A DNA stretch of 64,000 nt from Halocatena salina (GCF_023115355.1 NZ_CP096021.1:186001-250000), one strand, 5' to 3'; counted from the first letter of the stretch, positions 45,967-55,169 are shown. The notes: a model not told the origin generated them from the sequence alone. Translations and numbers: made by a program.

Positions 45967-46953
45967 TCAGCTCACCTTGAATTGGAGGAGAGAAAGTGAC
46001 ATGATGATCACTACGAGCGCGACCGTGAGGGCGCTTCCGTAGCCGAGTTCCAGGTTCTGGAACGCGACTTGGTAGATGTAGTACGCGATCGTCCGAGTTT
46101 CGGTGATCGGCGCGCCGGACTGGATGACGATGGTCGGCTCCGCGAACTTCTTGAAGCCCCCGATCGTGGACGTCACGAACACGAACAGCATGATCGGCTT
46201 GAGCTGGGGGAGTGTTACGTATCTAAATTTTTGTATCTTCGTCGCGCCATCGATCTCGGCCGCCTCGTAGAGCGAATCGGAGATAGTCTGAAGCCCTGCC
46301 AGGATGATGATCATGTTGTATCCGGTCCAGCGCCAGACTGACATGAACGCGATGAGATTTCGCGACCAAAACCCGTTCGAAAGCCACGCTACCGGATCGA
46401 GACCGACGGCTCGGAACATCGCATCGGCCAATCCGCCCTCAGTAACGAGCACGATGAAGATGACTGAATAGGCAACGGTGTTCGCCGACACCGGAAGCAG
46501 GAGGACGCTCCGAAACGCGTCCTTGAACCGGGTGAAGCCCGCGTTCAGTACGAGCGCGAGACCGAGCGCGAGCGACACCATGATCGGCATCTGAACCACG
46601 AAGATGACGACGGTGTTGGTGATGGCCTGGTGGAAGACCTGGTCGGTCAGCATCCGCTCGTAGTGTTCCAACCCGACGAACCGCAGATTCGCCATCTCTG
46701 GAACGACGAGCTGGTACGTCCCGAGATCGAGCACGAAAATCGGTTCCATCGACACGCCCTGAAACACGAAAAACGACAGGTAGATCGTGTAGAACACTGG
46801 AATCGCCAGAAACACGCCGAAAAGAACGAAGAAGGGACTCAGAAAGACGAACGGCGTGCCAGGGATCGGCGGCAGTAGATCCTTCAGTCGTTCGCGCTTG
46901 TACCGAACCTGGTCGACGAGCTCGACTGTGAGATCCGAACGCATCTCAGGCAA
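45967..46953 (-). CDS. Carbohydrate ABC transporter permease, MalF/UgpA type
   Basis: The 328-residue permease has an N-terminal cytoplasmic stretch rich in charged residues, then six or more transmembrane helices starting FVFLSPFFVLFGVFLAIPVF. The EAA loop is EAAEIDGATKIQKFRYVTLP. It belongs to CUT1-type sugar importers and pairs with the MalG-type permease downstream. Its start overlaps the stop of the binding-protein gene by 8 bp, which suggests translational coupling. Confidence 0.93.
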   Translation of the reverse strand: MPEMRSDLTVELVDQVRYKRERLKDLLPPIPGTPFVFLSPFFVLFGVFLAIPVFYTIYLSFFVFQGVSMEPIFVLDLGTYQLVVPEMANLRFVGLEHYERMLTDQVFHQAITNTVVIFVVQMPIMVSLALGLALVLNAGFTRFKDAFRSVLLLPVSANTVAYSVIFIVLVTEGGLADAMFRAVGLDPVAWLSNGFWSRNLIAFMSVWRWTGYNMIIILAGLQTISDSLYEAAEIDGATKIQKFRYVTLPQLKPIMLFVFVTSTIGGFKKFAEPTIVIQSGAPITETRTIAYYIYQVAFQNLELGYGSALTVALVVIIMSLSLLQFKVS

Positions 46954-48241
46954 CCTCGCGTCCGGTTCGGGATGATACGGTGGTCACCACGTTTTCGAGC
47001 GCACTCTGTGGGTCTTTGTCTCCGTTCACGACGGTTCTGAGCTCCGGGTTGAGAACATCCATGAACGCAGGGGAGTCGATGGTGTACCGGTACGGCGGGA
47101 TGTTCGTCGCCTGCTCCATCCACAGCTCGCCGAGCTTCTGGCCGCCGAAAAATTCGTTTGGCTGGCCGAACACCGGCCGCTCCCACGCTGGCTCGTACGC
47201 ACCGAAGTTACCCTGACTCTCGTACAGGTTGACGAGCTCGTCGGCGTCCGCCACCGTGTTGTTCGCGAAGTGAAACGCCCGTTTCGCTTTCGCCTCGCTG
47301 ACCTGCTTCGAGATCACGAGTCCGGAGCCACCACGGTTGCTCGCCCGAGGACCGCCCGTCTCGAACGCTGGCAGCCGCATCATCCGCCAGCTCCCGGCTG
47401 TCTCCGAGAGCGAAGTCCTCAGTGTGCTCGTGAACCACGCGCCGGTACAGTATCCGGTGATGCTGCCGTTTTTGAACCCGGCAAACCACTGTTGGCTCCA
47501 GTTTGCGGTACTGTTCGTGAGTCCGGCTTCACCGAGGCGGTCAAGGAGGCGAATGACCCGCAACGCTTTCTCGTTGTCGAAGGCGATCCGACCCTCTTCG
47601 TCGAACTCCATTCCACCGAGCTGACGGTACAACATCCGCCAGTAGAGATCGATGGCGGCTCCCGGCAGCGAGAGTAGGGCGACGTCATCAGGGAGCTTCT
47701 TCCCTTCCTCGATGAGCTGGTCCCACGTCTCGATGTCGTCGTTCAGACCGTGCTCGTCCCAAACGTCTTTCCGATAGAAGAGGTTCGCTGGACCGATGTC
47801 GTAGGGAATCTCGTAGATTTTCTCGTCTGTGCTGACGACCTCCCAGATCCACGATGGGTACTTCTCTCGGAGACCGGCCTCCTCGATCCAGTCCGAAAGA
47901 TCGCGTAGCCCACCAGTGTCGGCGACCTGCTTCAGCGAGGCGTACTCGATCAGCGATAGCGCTGGCGCACCGGTCCCGGAGAGGAGGCGCGTCTGGAGCG
48001 TGTTGATGACTTCCTCATAGCCCATGTTGGTGTGCTGAATGGAGACGCCCGTCTCTGCCTCGTACCGGTTCATGTGGCCTTGCCAACTGTCACTCATCTC
48101 CCAGAAAGCGAACGAGTCGGCCATCGAGCCGGAGTCATCAGTCGCTGGATCCGAACGGATACAGCCAGCGATGCTCACAATGCCAAGACTACTGAGAGCT
48201 TTCAGTACGTTCCGTCGTCTACGGTACTGTGACTCATCCAT
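46946..48241 (-). CDS. ABC transporter substrate-binding lipoprotein (sugar type)
   Basis: The 431-residue protein has a Tat-type N-terminus (RRRRNVLKALSSLGIVSI) ending in lipobox SIAGC with Cys27, so it should be exported folded and lipid-anchored outside the membrane. Mature sequence fits family 1 sugar-binding proteins: WEMSDSWQGHMNRYEAETGV, YEEVINTLQTRLLSG, SYGT-like ligand loops, and a C-terminal YRYTIDSPAFMDVLNPELRT. It delivers oligosaccharides to the two permeases. The ligand is unknown; the clustered enzymes suggest uronic-acid-containing oligosaccharides. It is the first gene of the minus-strand operon, divergent from the GH88 gene across a 141-bp promoter region. Confidence 0.93.
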   Translation of the reverse strand: MDESQYRRRRNVLKALSSLGIVSIAGCIRSDPATDDSGSMADSFAFWEMSDSWQGHMNRYEAETGVSIQHTNMGYEEVINTLQTRLLSGTGAPALSLIEYASLKQVADTGGLRDLSDWIEEAGLREKYPSWIWEVVSTDEKIYEIPYDIGPANLFYRKDVWDEHGLNDDIETWDQLIEEGKKLPDDVALLSLPGAAIDLYWRMLYRQLGGMEFDEEGRIAFDNEKALRVIRLLDRLGEAGLTNSTANWSQQWFAGFKNGSITGYCTGAWFTSTLRTSLSETAGSWRMMRLPAFETGGPRASNRGGSGLVISKQVSEAKAKRAFHFANNTVADADELVNLYESQGNFGAYEPAWERPVFGQPNEFFGGQKLGELWMEQATNIPPYRYTIDSPAFMDVLNPELRTVVNGDKDPQSALENVVTTVSSRTGREVA

Positions 48242-48329
48242 GTGTATTGTGAACTTACGATATAACTATAAATAACTTTCGTCGAGCTGGTGGATTCAGT
48301 TCGAAACGAAATCAGAAAGATACAACACT

Positions 48330-48357
48330 GTTGATGAATTCAACGATGGCTTTATGC
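48330..48357 (+). promoter_or_regulatory. Inverted repeat and TATA-like element before the GH88 gene
   Basis: GTTGA-TGAAT-TCAAC (48330-48344) lies about 5 bp before GCTTTATG (48350-48357), which is about 26 bp before the ATG at 48383. This is the layout of a repressor or activator site next to a TATA box. The minus-strand operon's own AT-rich promoter (ATAACTATAAATAAC) is at 48260-48274. Confidence 0.45.
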
Positions 48358-48382
48358 GCTTCGGTAGAAGAGTCTGGTTCAC

Positions 48383-49591
48383 ATGGCACGCACGCCGACC
48401 GCGGTAGTGACGGAAATCGCCGACCGGGATCAACCGAATCGGTACTCCGAGCGACCCACGATTGATCACGAGGATCTCGATCGGGCGCTTTCGGACGCGA
48501 TCGATAAGATCGATGCCAACCTCGATGCGTTCTACGACCGGTTCCCCGAACCGTCGAGCGACGATCTCGTTTACGCAGCAACGGACAACATGGACGGCTG
48601 GACAACCTCCTTCTGGACGGGGCTGTGCTGGCTCGCCTACGAGGTGACTGGGGAACAACGGTTTCGGGACGCGGCCGAGGCACAGCTGGAAACGTTCGAA
48701 CGCCGGTTAGACGTGGGTGAGATCAAAACCCACGATCTGGGGTTTCTCTACATGCTTTCTGCGGTCGCTGGCCACCGGCTCACTGGCAACGGGCGCTACC
48801 GGTCGCTCGCGCTCACCGCCGCGGATCGTCTTGTCGACCGGTTCTGGGAGTCTCCCGGTCTCATCCAGGCGTGGGGCGACCACGAGACCGCCGAGGACAC
48901 GTGGGAGCGAGGCCGGATGATCGTGGACACGATGATGAACCTTCCGCTGCTGTTCTGGGCCACGGAAGCCACGAGCGATCCACAGTACGCCTCCCTTGCG
49001 GTGACGCACGCTCGCACGAACGCAGAGCACATCGTCAGAGCGGACGGCTCGACCTACCACACCTTCAAATGCGATGTGGAAAGCGGAGACCCGGTCGGCG
49101 GAGAGACAGCCCAGGGCTACGAGGCCAGTTCTTGCTGGTCCCGCGGCCAGACGTGGGCGATCTACGGATACGCGCTCGCCGCCGACTACGCCGACGAGGG
49201 TGCCTACGCCGAACTGTCCGCGAAGCTTGCTAACTACTATCTCGACCGTCTCGAAGACGACCACGTTCCATTATGGGACTTCGACGCCCCGACCGAACTG
49301 GACGCGCGGGACTCGTCGGCCGCAGCCATCGCGGCCTGCGGTCTCGACGAGCTCGCCCGTCAACTCCCGCTCGCAGACGACCGAGCGCGTGGCTACGAGA
49401 ACGCCGCCCTCGAGACCCTCGGAAGCCTCACAGAGAGCTACACGACGGACGGGCATGCCTCGAACGGGCTACTGACCGATGGGGCCTACGATCCCTCGGA
49501 CGGCGACTATGAGGAGTGTTGCATCTGGGGCGATTACTTCTACGTGGAGGGACTCGTTCGGGCAACCGAGCACTGGTCTCGCTACTGGTGA
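48383..49591 (+). CDS. GH88 unsaturated uronyl hydrolase
   Basis: This 402-residue (alpha/alpha)6-barrel enzyme has the two aspartates of the family in recognisable blocks: THDLGFLYM (Asp118) and VDTMMNLPLLFWA (Asp182). It also has MDGWTTSFWTGLCWLAYE, SSCWSRGQTWAIYGYA and ARDSSAAAIAACGL. GH88 enzymes hydrate the 4,5-unsaturated uronic acid left at the non-reducing end by polysaccharide lyases and release it; GH105 relatives do so on rhamnogalacturonan fragments. No signal peptide is visible, so it works in the cytoplasm on imported lyase products. It is the expected partner of the PL11 lyase at 60310. A TATA-like element and inverted repeat lie directly upstream; the transcript is probably leaderless. 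Confidence 0.93.
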   Translation: MARTPTAVVTEIADRDQPNRYSERPTIDHEDLDRALSDAIDKIDANLDAFYDRFPEPSSDDLVYAATDNMDGWTTSFWTGLCWLAYEVTGEQRFRDAAEAQLETFERRLDVGEIKTHDLGFLYMLSAVAGHRLTGNGRYRSLALTAADRLVDRFWESPGLIQAWGDHETAEDTWERGRMIVDTMMNLPLLFWATEATSDPQYASLAVTHARTNAEHIVRADGSTYHTFKCDVESGDPVGGETAQGYEASSCWSRGQTWAIYGYALAADYADEGAYAELSAKLANYYLDRLEDDHVPLWDFDAPTELDARDSSAAAIAACGLDELARQLPLADDRARGYENAALETLGSLTESYTTDGHASNGLLTDGAYDPSDGDYEECCIWGDYFYVEGLVRATEHWSRYW

Positions 49592-49661
49592 GCAGTGGCG
49601 TCCCTACCGACGGTCGTGTGGATACTGTGTCCCGAATCGGCAGGGCATCGCGGCACTTATC

Positions 49662-49690
49662 TTGCCGAAATGGCAATGTATTTATTTATA
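49662..49690 (+). promoter_or_regulatory. Inverted repeat and TATA box before the DUF2264 gene
   Basis: TTGCC-GAAAT-GGCAA (49662-49676) is followed within 5 bp by TTTATTTATA (49681-49690), 20 bp before the ATG at 49710. The 5-5-5 repeat next to a TATA box mirrors the arrangement before the GH88 gene, though the arm sequences differ. Confidence 0.5.
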
Positions 49691-49709
49691 GATTCGACAT
49701 ACGTAGCGT

Positions 49710-51560
49710 ATGAATCCGGTAGCGGACAATCCGCTTCAGGCCCGCGAGGATTTCGAACGGGCCGTCGAACAACTGTTCGAGCCGCTCATCGCCCACTTCA
49801 GTTCCGGAAAAGCGAGGGTCAGGCCGACCGCATCCGGCGCTCACTTTCCGGACGTGTCGGCCGAGCTGGAGGGGTTCGCGCGGCCGCTGTGGGGGATCGT
49901 CCCGCTGGGCGTTCACAGGGAGTTCGATCGCTGGTCGCTGTTCCGGCGGGGGCTCGTCAACGGCACCGACCCGTCCCACGAGGAGTACTGGGGAGAGGCG
50001 GACGATTACTCCCAAAAGCACGTCGAGATGGCCGCCATCGGCGTCGGGCTCATGATGACACCCGAACACCTCTGGGAGCCGCTGTCCGACGCCGAGCAGG
50101 AACGGTTGGTCGCGTGGCTGAACGGGATCAACGACGCCCAACTCCACGACTGTAACTGGCTGTTCTTCCGCGTCATGGTGAACGTGGGACTTCGATCGGT
50201 CGGTGCGCGCCACGACTGGGCGTTCACGCAGTCGTCACTCGACAGACTGGAGTCGTTCCACCACGGTAACGGCTGGTACACCGACGGACCGGAGGACGAG
50301 GGGAGTCCGATCGACTACTATCTGCCGTGGGCCATGCATTTTTACGGGCTCGTCTACGCGACGTGCGCCGATGCGGACCCGGACAGGGCAGACCGATTCC
50401 GAAACCGGGCCGAAGCGTTCGCAACCAGTCACCTCCATTGGTTCGACGACGATGGCCGGGCGCTCCCGTACGGGCGAAGCCTAACCTACCGTTTCGCGCA
50501 GGCCGCGTTCTGGGGCGGGCTGGCGTTTGCCGGTCTCAATCCGCTTCCGTGGGGTGTCATCAGGGGCGTCTGGGCGCGCAACGTCAGGTGGTGGCTGAAC
50601 CAGCCGATCTTCACCGACGGGGGACTCCTATCGGTCGGCTACCGGTATCCCACGTTGAAGCTGTCGGAGCCGTACAACTCACCAAACTCCCCGTACTGGG
50701 CGATGAAGGCGTTTCTTCCGCTCGCACTCGAACCGGACCACCCCTTCTGGCAGGCCGAGGAGCAGCCGCTACCGGACCTCCCCGAACGAGTCGTTCAACC
50801 CCACGCAGGGAAAGTAATCTGTCGGGACGACCACCTCGTTGCCCTCTCGCTCCCCCAAGACAGCGTCCACGGGCGCGAGAAATACACGAAGTTCGCGTAT
50901 TCGACGGAGTTCGGTTTCTCTGTCGCTGGTCGAACACCCGGTCCGGGACGGGCGGGACACGACAGCTCCCTGGCTCTCAGTCTTGACGGTGAACAGTTCA
51001 AGATCCCCTCCTCGAGCGCGGGGACACTAGTGGATGGATCGACGCTCACGTCGCGGTGGGAACCGTGGGACGACGTGAGCGTCGAGACGTGGCTGGCACC
51101 AGCACCAGCGGGACACGTGCGCGTTCACCACCTCGAGACCGCACGGACGGTCCACGCCGAGGAAGGTGGGTTCGCACTCGACCGGACGGGCGACGACGAC
51201 GCGTCGGCGTTCTCCCACGATACCCACGGCACAACGGCGCTCGCAACGTATCCAAACGGCGTGAGTGGGATCTCCGATCTGGTTGCCGAGCGCACGCCAG
51301 CAGTCGTGTCGGAGGGACCGAACACGAATCTCGTTCACCCACGAACGGTTGTACCGACGCTGCGAGAAACGTACGAACCCGGCGAACAGTGGATCGCGTC
51401 AGCCGTTATGGCCAGCCCGGACCCCACGGCTGACTGGGAACCGCTCCCGGAACTCGCCGCTACTGAAGAGGGAATCACGATCGAAACGCACGCAGGCGAT
51501 CGACTCCTCGACTGCACGGCGGGCGATTGGCATAACGGCAGAGCATCCAAAGAAATATGA
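49710..51560 (+). CDS. DUF2264 family protein, probable carbohydrate-active enzyme
   Basis: The 616-residue protein matches DUF2264. A helical N-terminal toroid has EGFARPLWGIVPL, HVEMAAIGVGLMM, NWLFFRVMVNVGLR and GNGWYTDGPEDEGSPIDYYL followed by PWAMHFYG. A C-terminal beta-rich domain has YTKFAYSTEFGFSVAGR and WEPWDDVSVETWLAPAP. DUF2264 genes are common in polysaccharide loci; I recall some being assigned beta-glucuronidase activity (GH154), but I am not certain of that. No export signal is present, so it is likely cytoplasmic and acts on imported oligosaccharides with GH88 and the GH2 glucuronidase. Its stop overlaps the next start (ATGA, 4 bp). Confidence 0.88.
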   Translation: MNPVADNPLQAREDFERAVEQLFEPLIAHFSSGKARVRPTASGAHFPDVSAELEGFARPLWGIVPLGVHREFDRWSLFRRGLVNGTDPSHEEYWGEADDYSQKHVEMAAIGVGLMMTPEHLWEPLSDAEQERLVAWLNGINDAQLHDCNWLFFRVMVNVGLRSVGARHDWAFTQSSLDRLESFHHGNGWYTDGPEDEGSPIDYYLPWAMHFYGLVYATCADADPDRADRFRNRAEAFATSHLHWFDDDGRALPYGRSLTYRFAQAAFWGGLAFAGLNPLPWGVIRGVWARNVRWWLNQPIFTDGGLLSVGYRYPTLKLSEPYNSPNSPYWAMKAFLPLALEPDHPFWQAEEQPLPDLPERVVQPHAGKVICRDDHLVALSLPQDSVHGREKYTKFAYSTEFGFSVAGRTPGPGRAGHDSSLALSLDGEQFKIPSSSAGTLVDGSTLTSRWEPWDDVSVETWLAPAPAGHVRVHHLETARTVHAEEGGFALDRTGDDDASAFSHDTHGTTALATYPNGVSGISDLVAERTPAVVSEGPNTNLVHPRTVVPTLRETYEPGEQWIASAVMASPDPTADWEPLPELAATEEGITIETHAGDRLLDCTAGDWHNGRASKEI

Positions 51561-52393
51561 AGAGTGCTCATGACTTCCAATTCATGTGTGGTTTACCAGC
51601 CATTGGGCTTGGGACGTGGCAGAACACCGACTGGGAGACCTGTATCGATAGCGTTAGCACCGCGCTGGAAGCGGGCTATCGCCACGTCGACACCGCTCAG
51701 TACTACGGCAACGAGGAAATGGTCGGAGAGGGGATCGCTCAAGCGGACGTTCCTCGTGACGAGATCGTCGTTGCGACCAAGGTTCACGCCGAAAAGTTCG
51801 GTCTCGCGTACGAGGAGGTGATCGAGGGACTGGAGGTCAGTCTCGACCGGCTCGGACTCGATTCCCTCGACCTGCTGTACGTTCATTGGCCCGTCGGAAA
51901 CTACGACGCCCCAGAGACGATGTCGGCGTTCGACGAACTCCTCGACCGCGGACTCATAGACCACGTGGGCGTCTGTAACTTCAGCATCGAACTGCTCGAG
52001 GAAGCCCGCGATCACCTTGAATCACCGCTGTTCGTCCATCAGGCAGAAACACACCCGCTTCTCCCACGGGACGATCTCATTGCACACGCCCAGAAACACG
52101 GCTACCACTACGTCGCGTACTCTCCACTCGCCCGCGGGAGCGTCTTCGATATCCCCGAAATACGGGACGTCGCCGAGAGACACGGCGTCAGTCCGGCACA
52201 GGTCAGCCTCGCGTGGCTCCTCCAGAAGGACAACGTCGCTGCCATCCCCAAAGCATCAGGCGAAGGCCACATCCGGGACAATCTCCGAGCGCTGGATCTC
52301 GAGCTCACGACCGACGACGTCGATCGAATCGACGACATCGATCGAACCAAGCGCTTCGTCGAACGTCAGGGCGCTCCCTGGTTGGACGAGTAA
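51557..52393 (+). CDS. Aldo/keto reductase
   Basis: The 278-residue protein has the AKR catalytic tetrad: Asp45 and Tyr50 (DTAQYYGNEE), Lys75 (VATKVHAEK) and His110 (YVHWPVGNY). The NADPH-binding end IPKASGEGHIRDNL is also present. It reduces aldehydes or ketones with NAD(P)H in the cytoplasm. The 4-bp overlap with the DUF2264 gene ties it to polysaccharide breakdown. A plausible substrate is the keto-deoxyuronate (DEHU-type) formed after GH88 releases unsaturated uronate, because no KduI/KduD homologue is seen in the window. That substrate is inference. Confidence 0.92.
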   Translation: MKSAHDFQFMCGLPAIGLGTWQNTDWETCIDSVSTALEAGYRHVDTAQYYGNEEMVGEGIAQADVPRDEIVVATKVHAEKFGLAYEEVIEGLEVSLDRLGLDSLDLLYVHWPVGNYDAPETMSAFDELLDRGLIDHVGVCNFSIELLEEARDHLESPLFVHQAETHPLLPRDDLIAHAQKHGYHYVAYSPLARGSVFDIPEIRDVAERHGVSPAQVSLAWLLQKDNVAAIPKASGEGHIRDNLRALDLELTTDDVDRIDDIDRTKRFVERQGAPWLDE

Positions 52394-52431
52394 TCGGTAC
52401 CAGGGAACCCATTGCTACGCACGACAGACAC

Positions 52432-52440
52432 GTTTATAAT
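52432..52440 (+). promoter_or_regulatory. TATA box of the LarA-like gene
   Basis: GTTTATAAT lies about 22 bp before the ATG at 52462, which implies a leaderless transcript separate from the aldo/keto reductase operon. Confidence 0.5.
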
Positions 52441-52461
52441 GAAATCCATTGACCACTACGT

Positions 52462-53811
52462 ATGAGCACAGGCGATAATGAGCCGCCAGCGCGCCACCTT
52501 TCAGTTTCCGAAGAGACGATTCTTGAAGCATGTGGTGACCTACCGCTCCCAGCGATGGGGATCATCGAGCAGGTGTGGGAGACGGATCCGATTCCACCGC
52601 GTGAGATCAGCGAGCAGGCAGGGCGTGCCGTCTCAGACCTCCCGCTCGGGGACGTACCGGAGGGAGAAACGGTGGCGCTCGGCGTCGGCAGCCGCGGCAT
52701 TGCAAACCTCTCAGAGATCGTTGCAGGCGTCGTTTCGGTCCTCTCCGAGGCCGGCTACAACCCGTTCGTCTTTCCAGCGATGGGTAGCCACGGCGGCGCA
52801 ACGGGCGAAGGCCAGCGAGAGATGCTGAACGATCTCGGCGTGACTGAATCGGCGGTCGGCTGTGAGATCCGGTCGAGCATGGAGGTGGTCGAGGTCGGGC
52901 GAACGCAGGACCGGGACGTCCCGGTCGTCGCCGACGCTACTGCCGTGAACGCGGACGCCATCGTTCCGATCAACCGCGTCAAACCCCACACGGACTTCGA
53001 TGGCCCTGTTGAGAGCGGGCTTTCGAAGATGCTCGTCATCGGGATGGGCAAGCAACGCGGCGCGAAAATCGCCCACGAGTGGGCCGTCGACTGGTCGTTC
53101 CGACGGATGATCCCCGAGATGGCCGGCCAACTCCTCGACTCGCTCCGGATCGTCGGCGGCGTCGCCATTGTCGAGGATCAACACGACGATACGACGCTCA
53201 TCGAGGGCGTCCCACCGAGTGGCTTCCTCGATCGGGAGGCGGAGCTGCTCGAGATGGCCTACAACCGGATGCCGGAACTCCCGTTCGACGACCTCGATCT
53301 CGTGGTGTTCGACCGGCAGGGCAAGGACATCAGCGGGCAAGGAATGGACACGAACGTCATCGGTCGGCGCTCGTTCGCCATCAACGAGCCCGCTCCCGAA
53401 CGACCAGACATCAAGCGCATCTACACCCGCGGGCTGACGGAGACGACCCACGGCAACGCGATGGGCGTTGGGTCTGCCGACGTCGTTCACGAGGACGTCG
53501 CCGCCGAACTGAACGCCTCGACGACGCTTATCAACGCGCTCACGGCCAGCACCATTCGCGGCGTGAAACTTCCGCCAGTCGTCGAGACCGACCGCGCAGG
53601 GATGGTCGCCGCGTTGTCGACCATCGGCGTCGTCGGGACTGACACTGTTCGTGTCCTCCGAGCGCCCGACACCATGCATCTCCATCGGCTCTACGCGTCG
53701 ACAGCGTTAGTCGAGGAAGCCCGCGACCGAGATGATCTGCGCGTCGTCAAGGAGCCTTCGTCGATCGCGTTCACCGACGGTCGGTTCTCGGCTCCGTCGC
53801 TGCACGAGTGA
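52462..53811 (+). CDS. LarA-like (nickel-pincer-type) isomerase domain protein
   Basis: The 449-residue protein resembles the DUF2088/LarA-like families: an N-terminal DUF2088-type part ending VFPAMGSHGGATGEGQREML, then PINRVKPHTDFDGPVESGLS, KMLVIGMGKQRGA and AIVEDQHDDT. The C-terminal half has TNVIGRRSFAINEPAPERPD and TETTHGNAMGVGSADVV. LarA enzymes racemise or epimerise 2-hydroxyacids with a nickel-pincer nucleotide. The His and Lys residues in these blocks are candidates for cofactor contacts, but I cannot align them to LarA with certainty. Its position between an aldo/keto reductase and a Gfo/Idh-type dehydrogenase suggests epimerisation of a sugar acid. The cofactor genes larB, larC and larE are not in the window. 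Confidence 0.78.
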   Translation: MSTGDNEPPARHLSVSEETILEACGDLPLPAMGIIEQVWETDPIPPREISEQAGRAVSDLPLGDVPEGETVALGVGSRGIANLSEIVAGVVSVLSEAGYNPFVFPAMGSHGGATGEGQREMLNDLGVTESAVGCEIRSSMEVVEVGRTQDRDVPVVADATAVNADAIVPINRVKPHTDFDGPVESGLSKMLVIGMGKQRGAKIAHEWAVDWSFRRMIPEMAGQLLDSLRIVGGVAIVEDQHDDTTLIEGVPPSGFLDREAELLEMAYNRMPELPFDDLDLVVFDRQGKDISGQGMDTNVIGRRSFAINEPAPERPDIKRIYTRGLTETTHGNAMGVGSADVVHEDVAAELNASTTLINALTASTIRGVKLPPVVETDRAGMVAALSTIGVVGTDTVRVLRAPDTMHLHRLYASTALVEEARDRDDLRVVKEPSSIAFTDGRFSAPSLHE

Positions 53812-53998
53812 CGCGCTGGGGAATGCTGTCCTCTCATCTGCTGCAGAACAGCGACTAAAACTGACAGCATACTCGAAGATTTATTAGGGTCGGTGCTGAT
53901 GAGCTAGTCACAGCCATCGACGAGGGCACTGTCGGCAGCGTTGGGCAGTGTCCGCGAACGAGCGGCGGTTTACTGCCAGCCGACGGAGACAACCAACT

Positions 53999-55096
53999 AT
54001 GACATACAGAGCAGGTATCATCGGAACGGGCGGGATCGCAGGCATGGGTATTCTCGGAATGCACGACGAGGAGGCCATCGGCACGGAAAAAATCGACGCA
54101 AGTCACGCCGGCGGCTACGCCAGCACCGACGAGATAGAGCTCGTCGCTGTCGCAGACATCGACGAGGAAACCCTCACCACGTTCGGGGACGCGTGGGAAA
54201 TCCCCTCTGATCGTCAGTATCTCGGTCACGAGTCGATGCTCGCCGAGGAGGATCTCGACGTCGTCTCCGTCTGTACGCCGTCGTTTCTCCATCACCGACA
54301 CACGATCGACGCCGCACAGTCCGCTGCCGCCCCCGACGTCATCTGGTGTGAGAAACCCATCGCATCCTGCGTCAGCGCCGCCGAGGAGATGGTCGCGGTC
54401 TGTGAGGAAACGGGGACTGAACTGGTCGTCAACCACTCGTTTCGGTTCACCGACAAGCTCCAGCGTCTACACGATCTCGTTCACGGGCAGAACGTACTGG
54501 GTGACGTCGTCTCCGTGAGTACCCAGTACCGGATGGAGTTGATGCGCAACGCTACCCACGTTCTGGACACGCTCGTGTACCTCCTCGACGCGCGCCCAAA
54601 GCAGGTCGGCGGCTACATCACCGGTGAGAACGAGGCCGTCGAGTCGCTCGACGTCGGACAAAACGTCGTCGACACCGCTGGCGGGGGTCACATCGTTATG
54701 GACGACGGCTCGTTCGTCACCGTCGACTGTACGATTCCACGGGACATCTCCTCGATGACGCTGCACTTCATCGGAACCGGAGGCAAACTGTACATGAACA
54801 ACGACGACGGTGAGTGGCGATACTGGTCGCTTGAGGACGGCGAGCACGTCGAGCAGTCACTGCCCGGCATCGATGGCGCATGGACATGGGACGACGATTA
54901 CAAACGGTCGTTTGCGAACGCGGCGACCCACGTCCGAGATCTGCTGAACGGCGAGGACGAGAACTACTCGCCGGGCGTAGAAGCCACCCGGTCGCTCGAA
55001 ATCATCGTCGGGTTCTACCTCTCTCACTACACCAGTTCGACGGTGAATGTTCCTCTGGCACAGCCGCTCCGAGAGATATCCATCACATCGTGGTGA
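53999..55096 (+). CDS. Gfo/Idh/MocA-family NAD(P)-dependent oxidoreductase
   Basis: This 365-residue protein has the N-terminal Rossmann motif RAGIIGTGGIAGMG, the family EKP signature WCEKPIASC, and the C-terminal alpha/beta domain with MRNATHVLDTLVYLL (catalytic-type His). The family oxidises or reduces sugars, inositols and sugar acids. The start is the ATG at 53999 (MTYRAGIIG); an upstream GTG would add 17 basic residues. A TATA-like ATTTATTAGG lies about 110 bp upstream. Its place between the LarA-like isomerase and the IclR regulator makes it part of the same catabolic block. The substrate is unknown. Confidence 0.9.
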   Translation: MTYRAGIIGTGGIAGMGILGMHDEEAIGTEKIDASHAGGYASTDEIELVAVADIDEETLTTFGDAWEIPSDRQYLGHESMLAEEDLDVVSVCTPSFLHHRHTIDAAQSAAAPDVIWCEKPIASCVSAAEEMVAVCEETGTELVVNHSFRFTDKLQRLHDLVHGQNVLGDVVSVSTQYRMELMRNATHVLDTLVYLLDARPKQVGGYITGENEAVESLDVGQNVVDTAGGGHIVMDDGSFVTVDCTIPRDISSMTLHFIGTGGKLYMNNDDGEWRYWSLEDGEHVEQSLPGIDGAWTWDDDYKRSFANAATHVRDLLNGEDENYSPGVEATRSLEIIVGFYLSHYTSSTVNVPLAQPLREISITSW

Positions 55097-55146
55097 TCCC
55101 TGTCGGAGTGGGTAATCGGACGATCGTGAGCGGTTCGCGATCACTC

Positions 55147-55169
55147 CAGTGTAACTGAACAGTACACTG
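55147..55169. promoter_or_regulatory. Perfect inverted repeat before the IclR gene, probable operator
   Basis: CAGTGTA (55147-55153) and its exact complement TACACTG (55163-55169) are separated by 9 bp. They lie just upstream of a TATA-like GATTTATTA (about 55184-55192) and the ATG at 55216. This geometry suits a dimeric regulator, probably autoregulation by IclR. Confidence 0.5.

Noticed and set aside
52711-53685. 324-codon minus-strand frame opposite the LarA-like gene
   Set aside because: Shadow frame; composition (Val/Arg/His/Asp repeats) typical of antisense of haloarchaeal genes.
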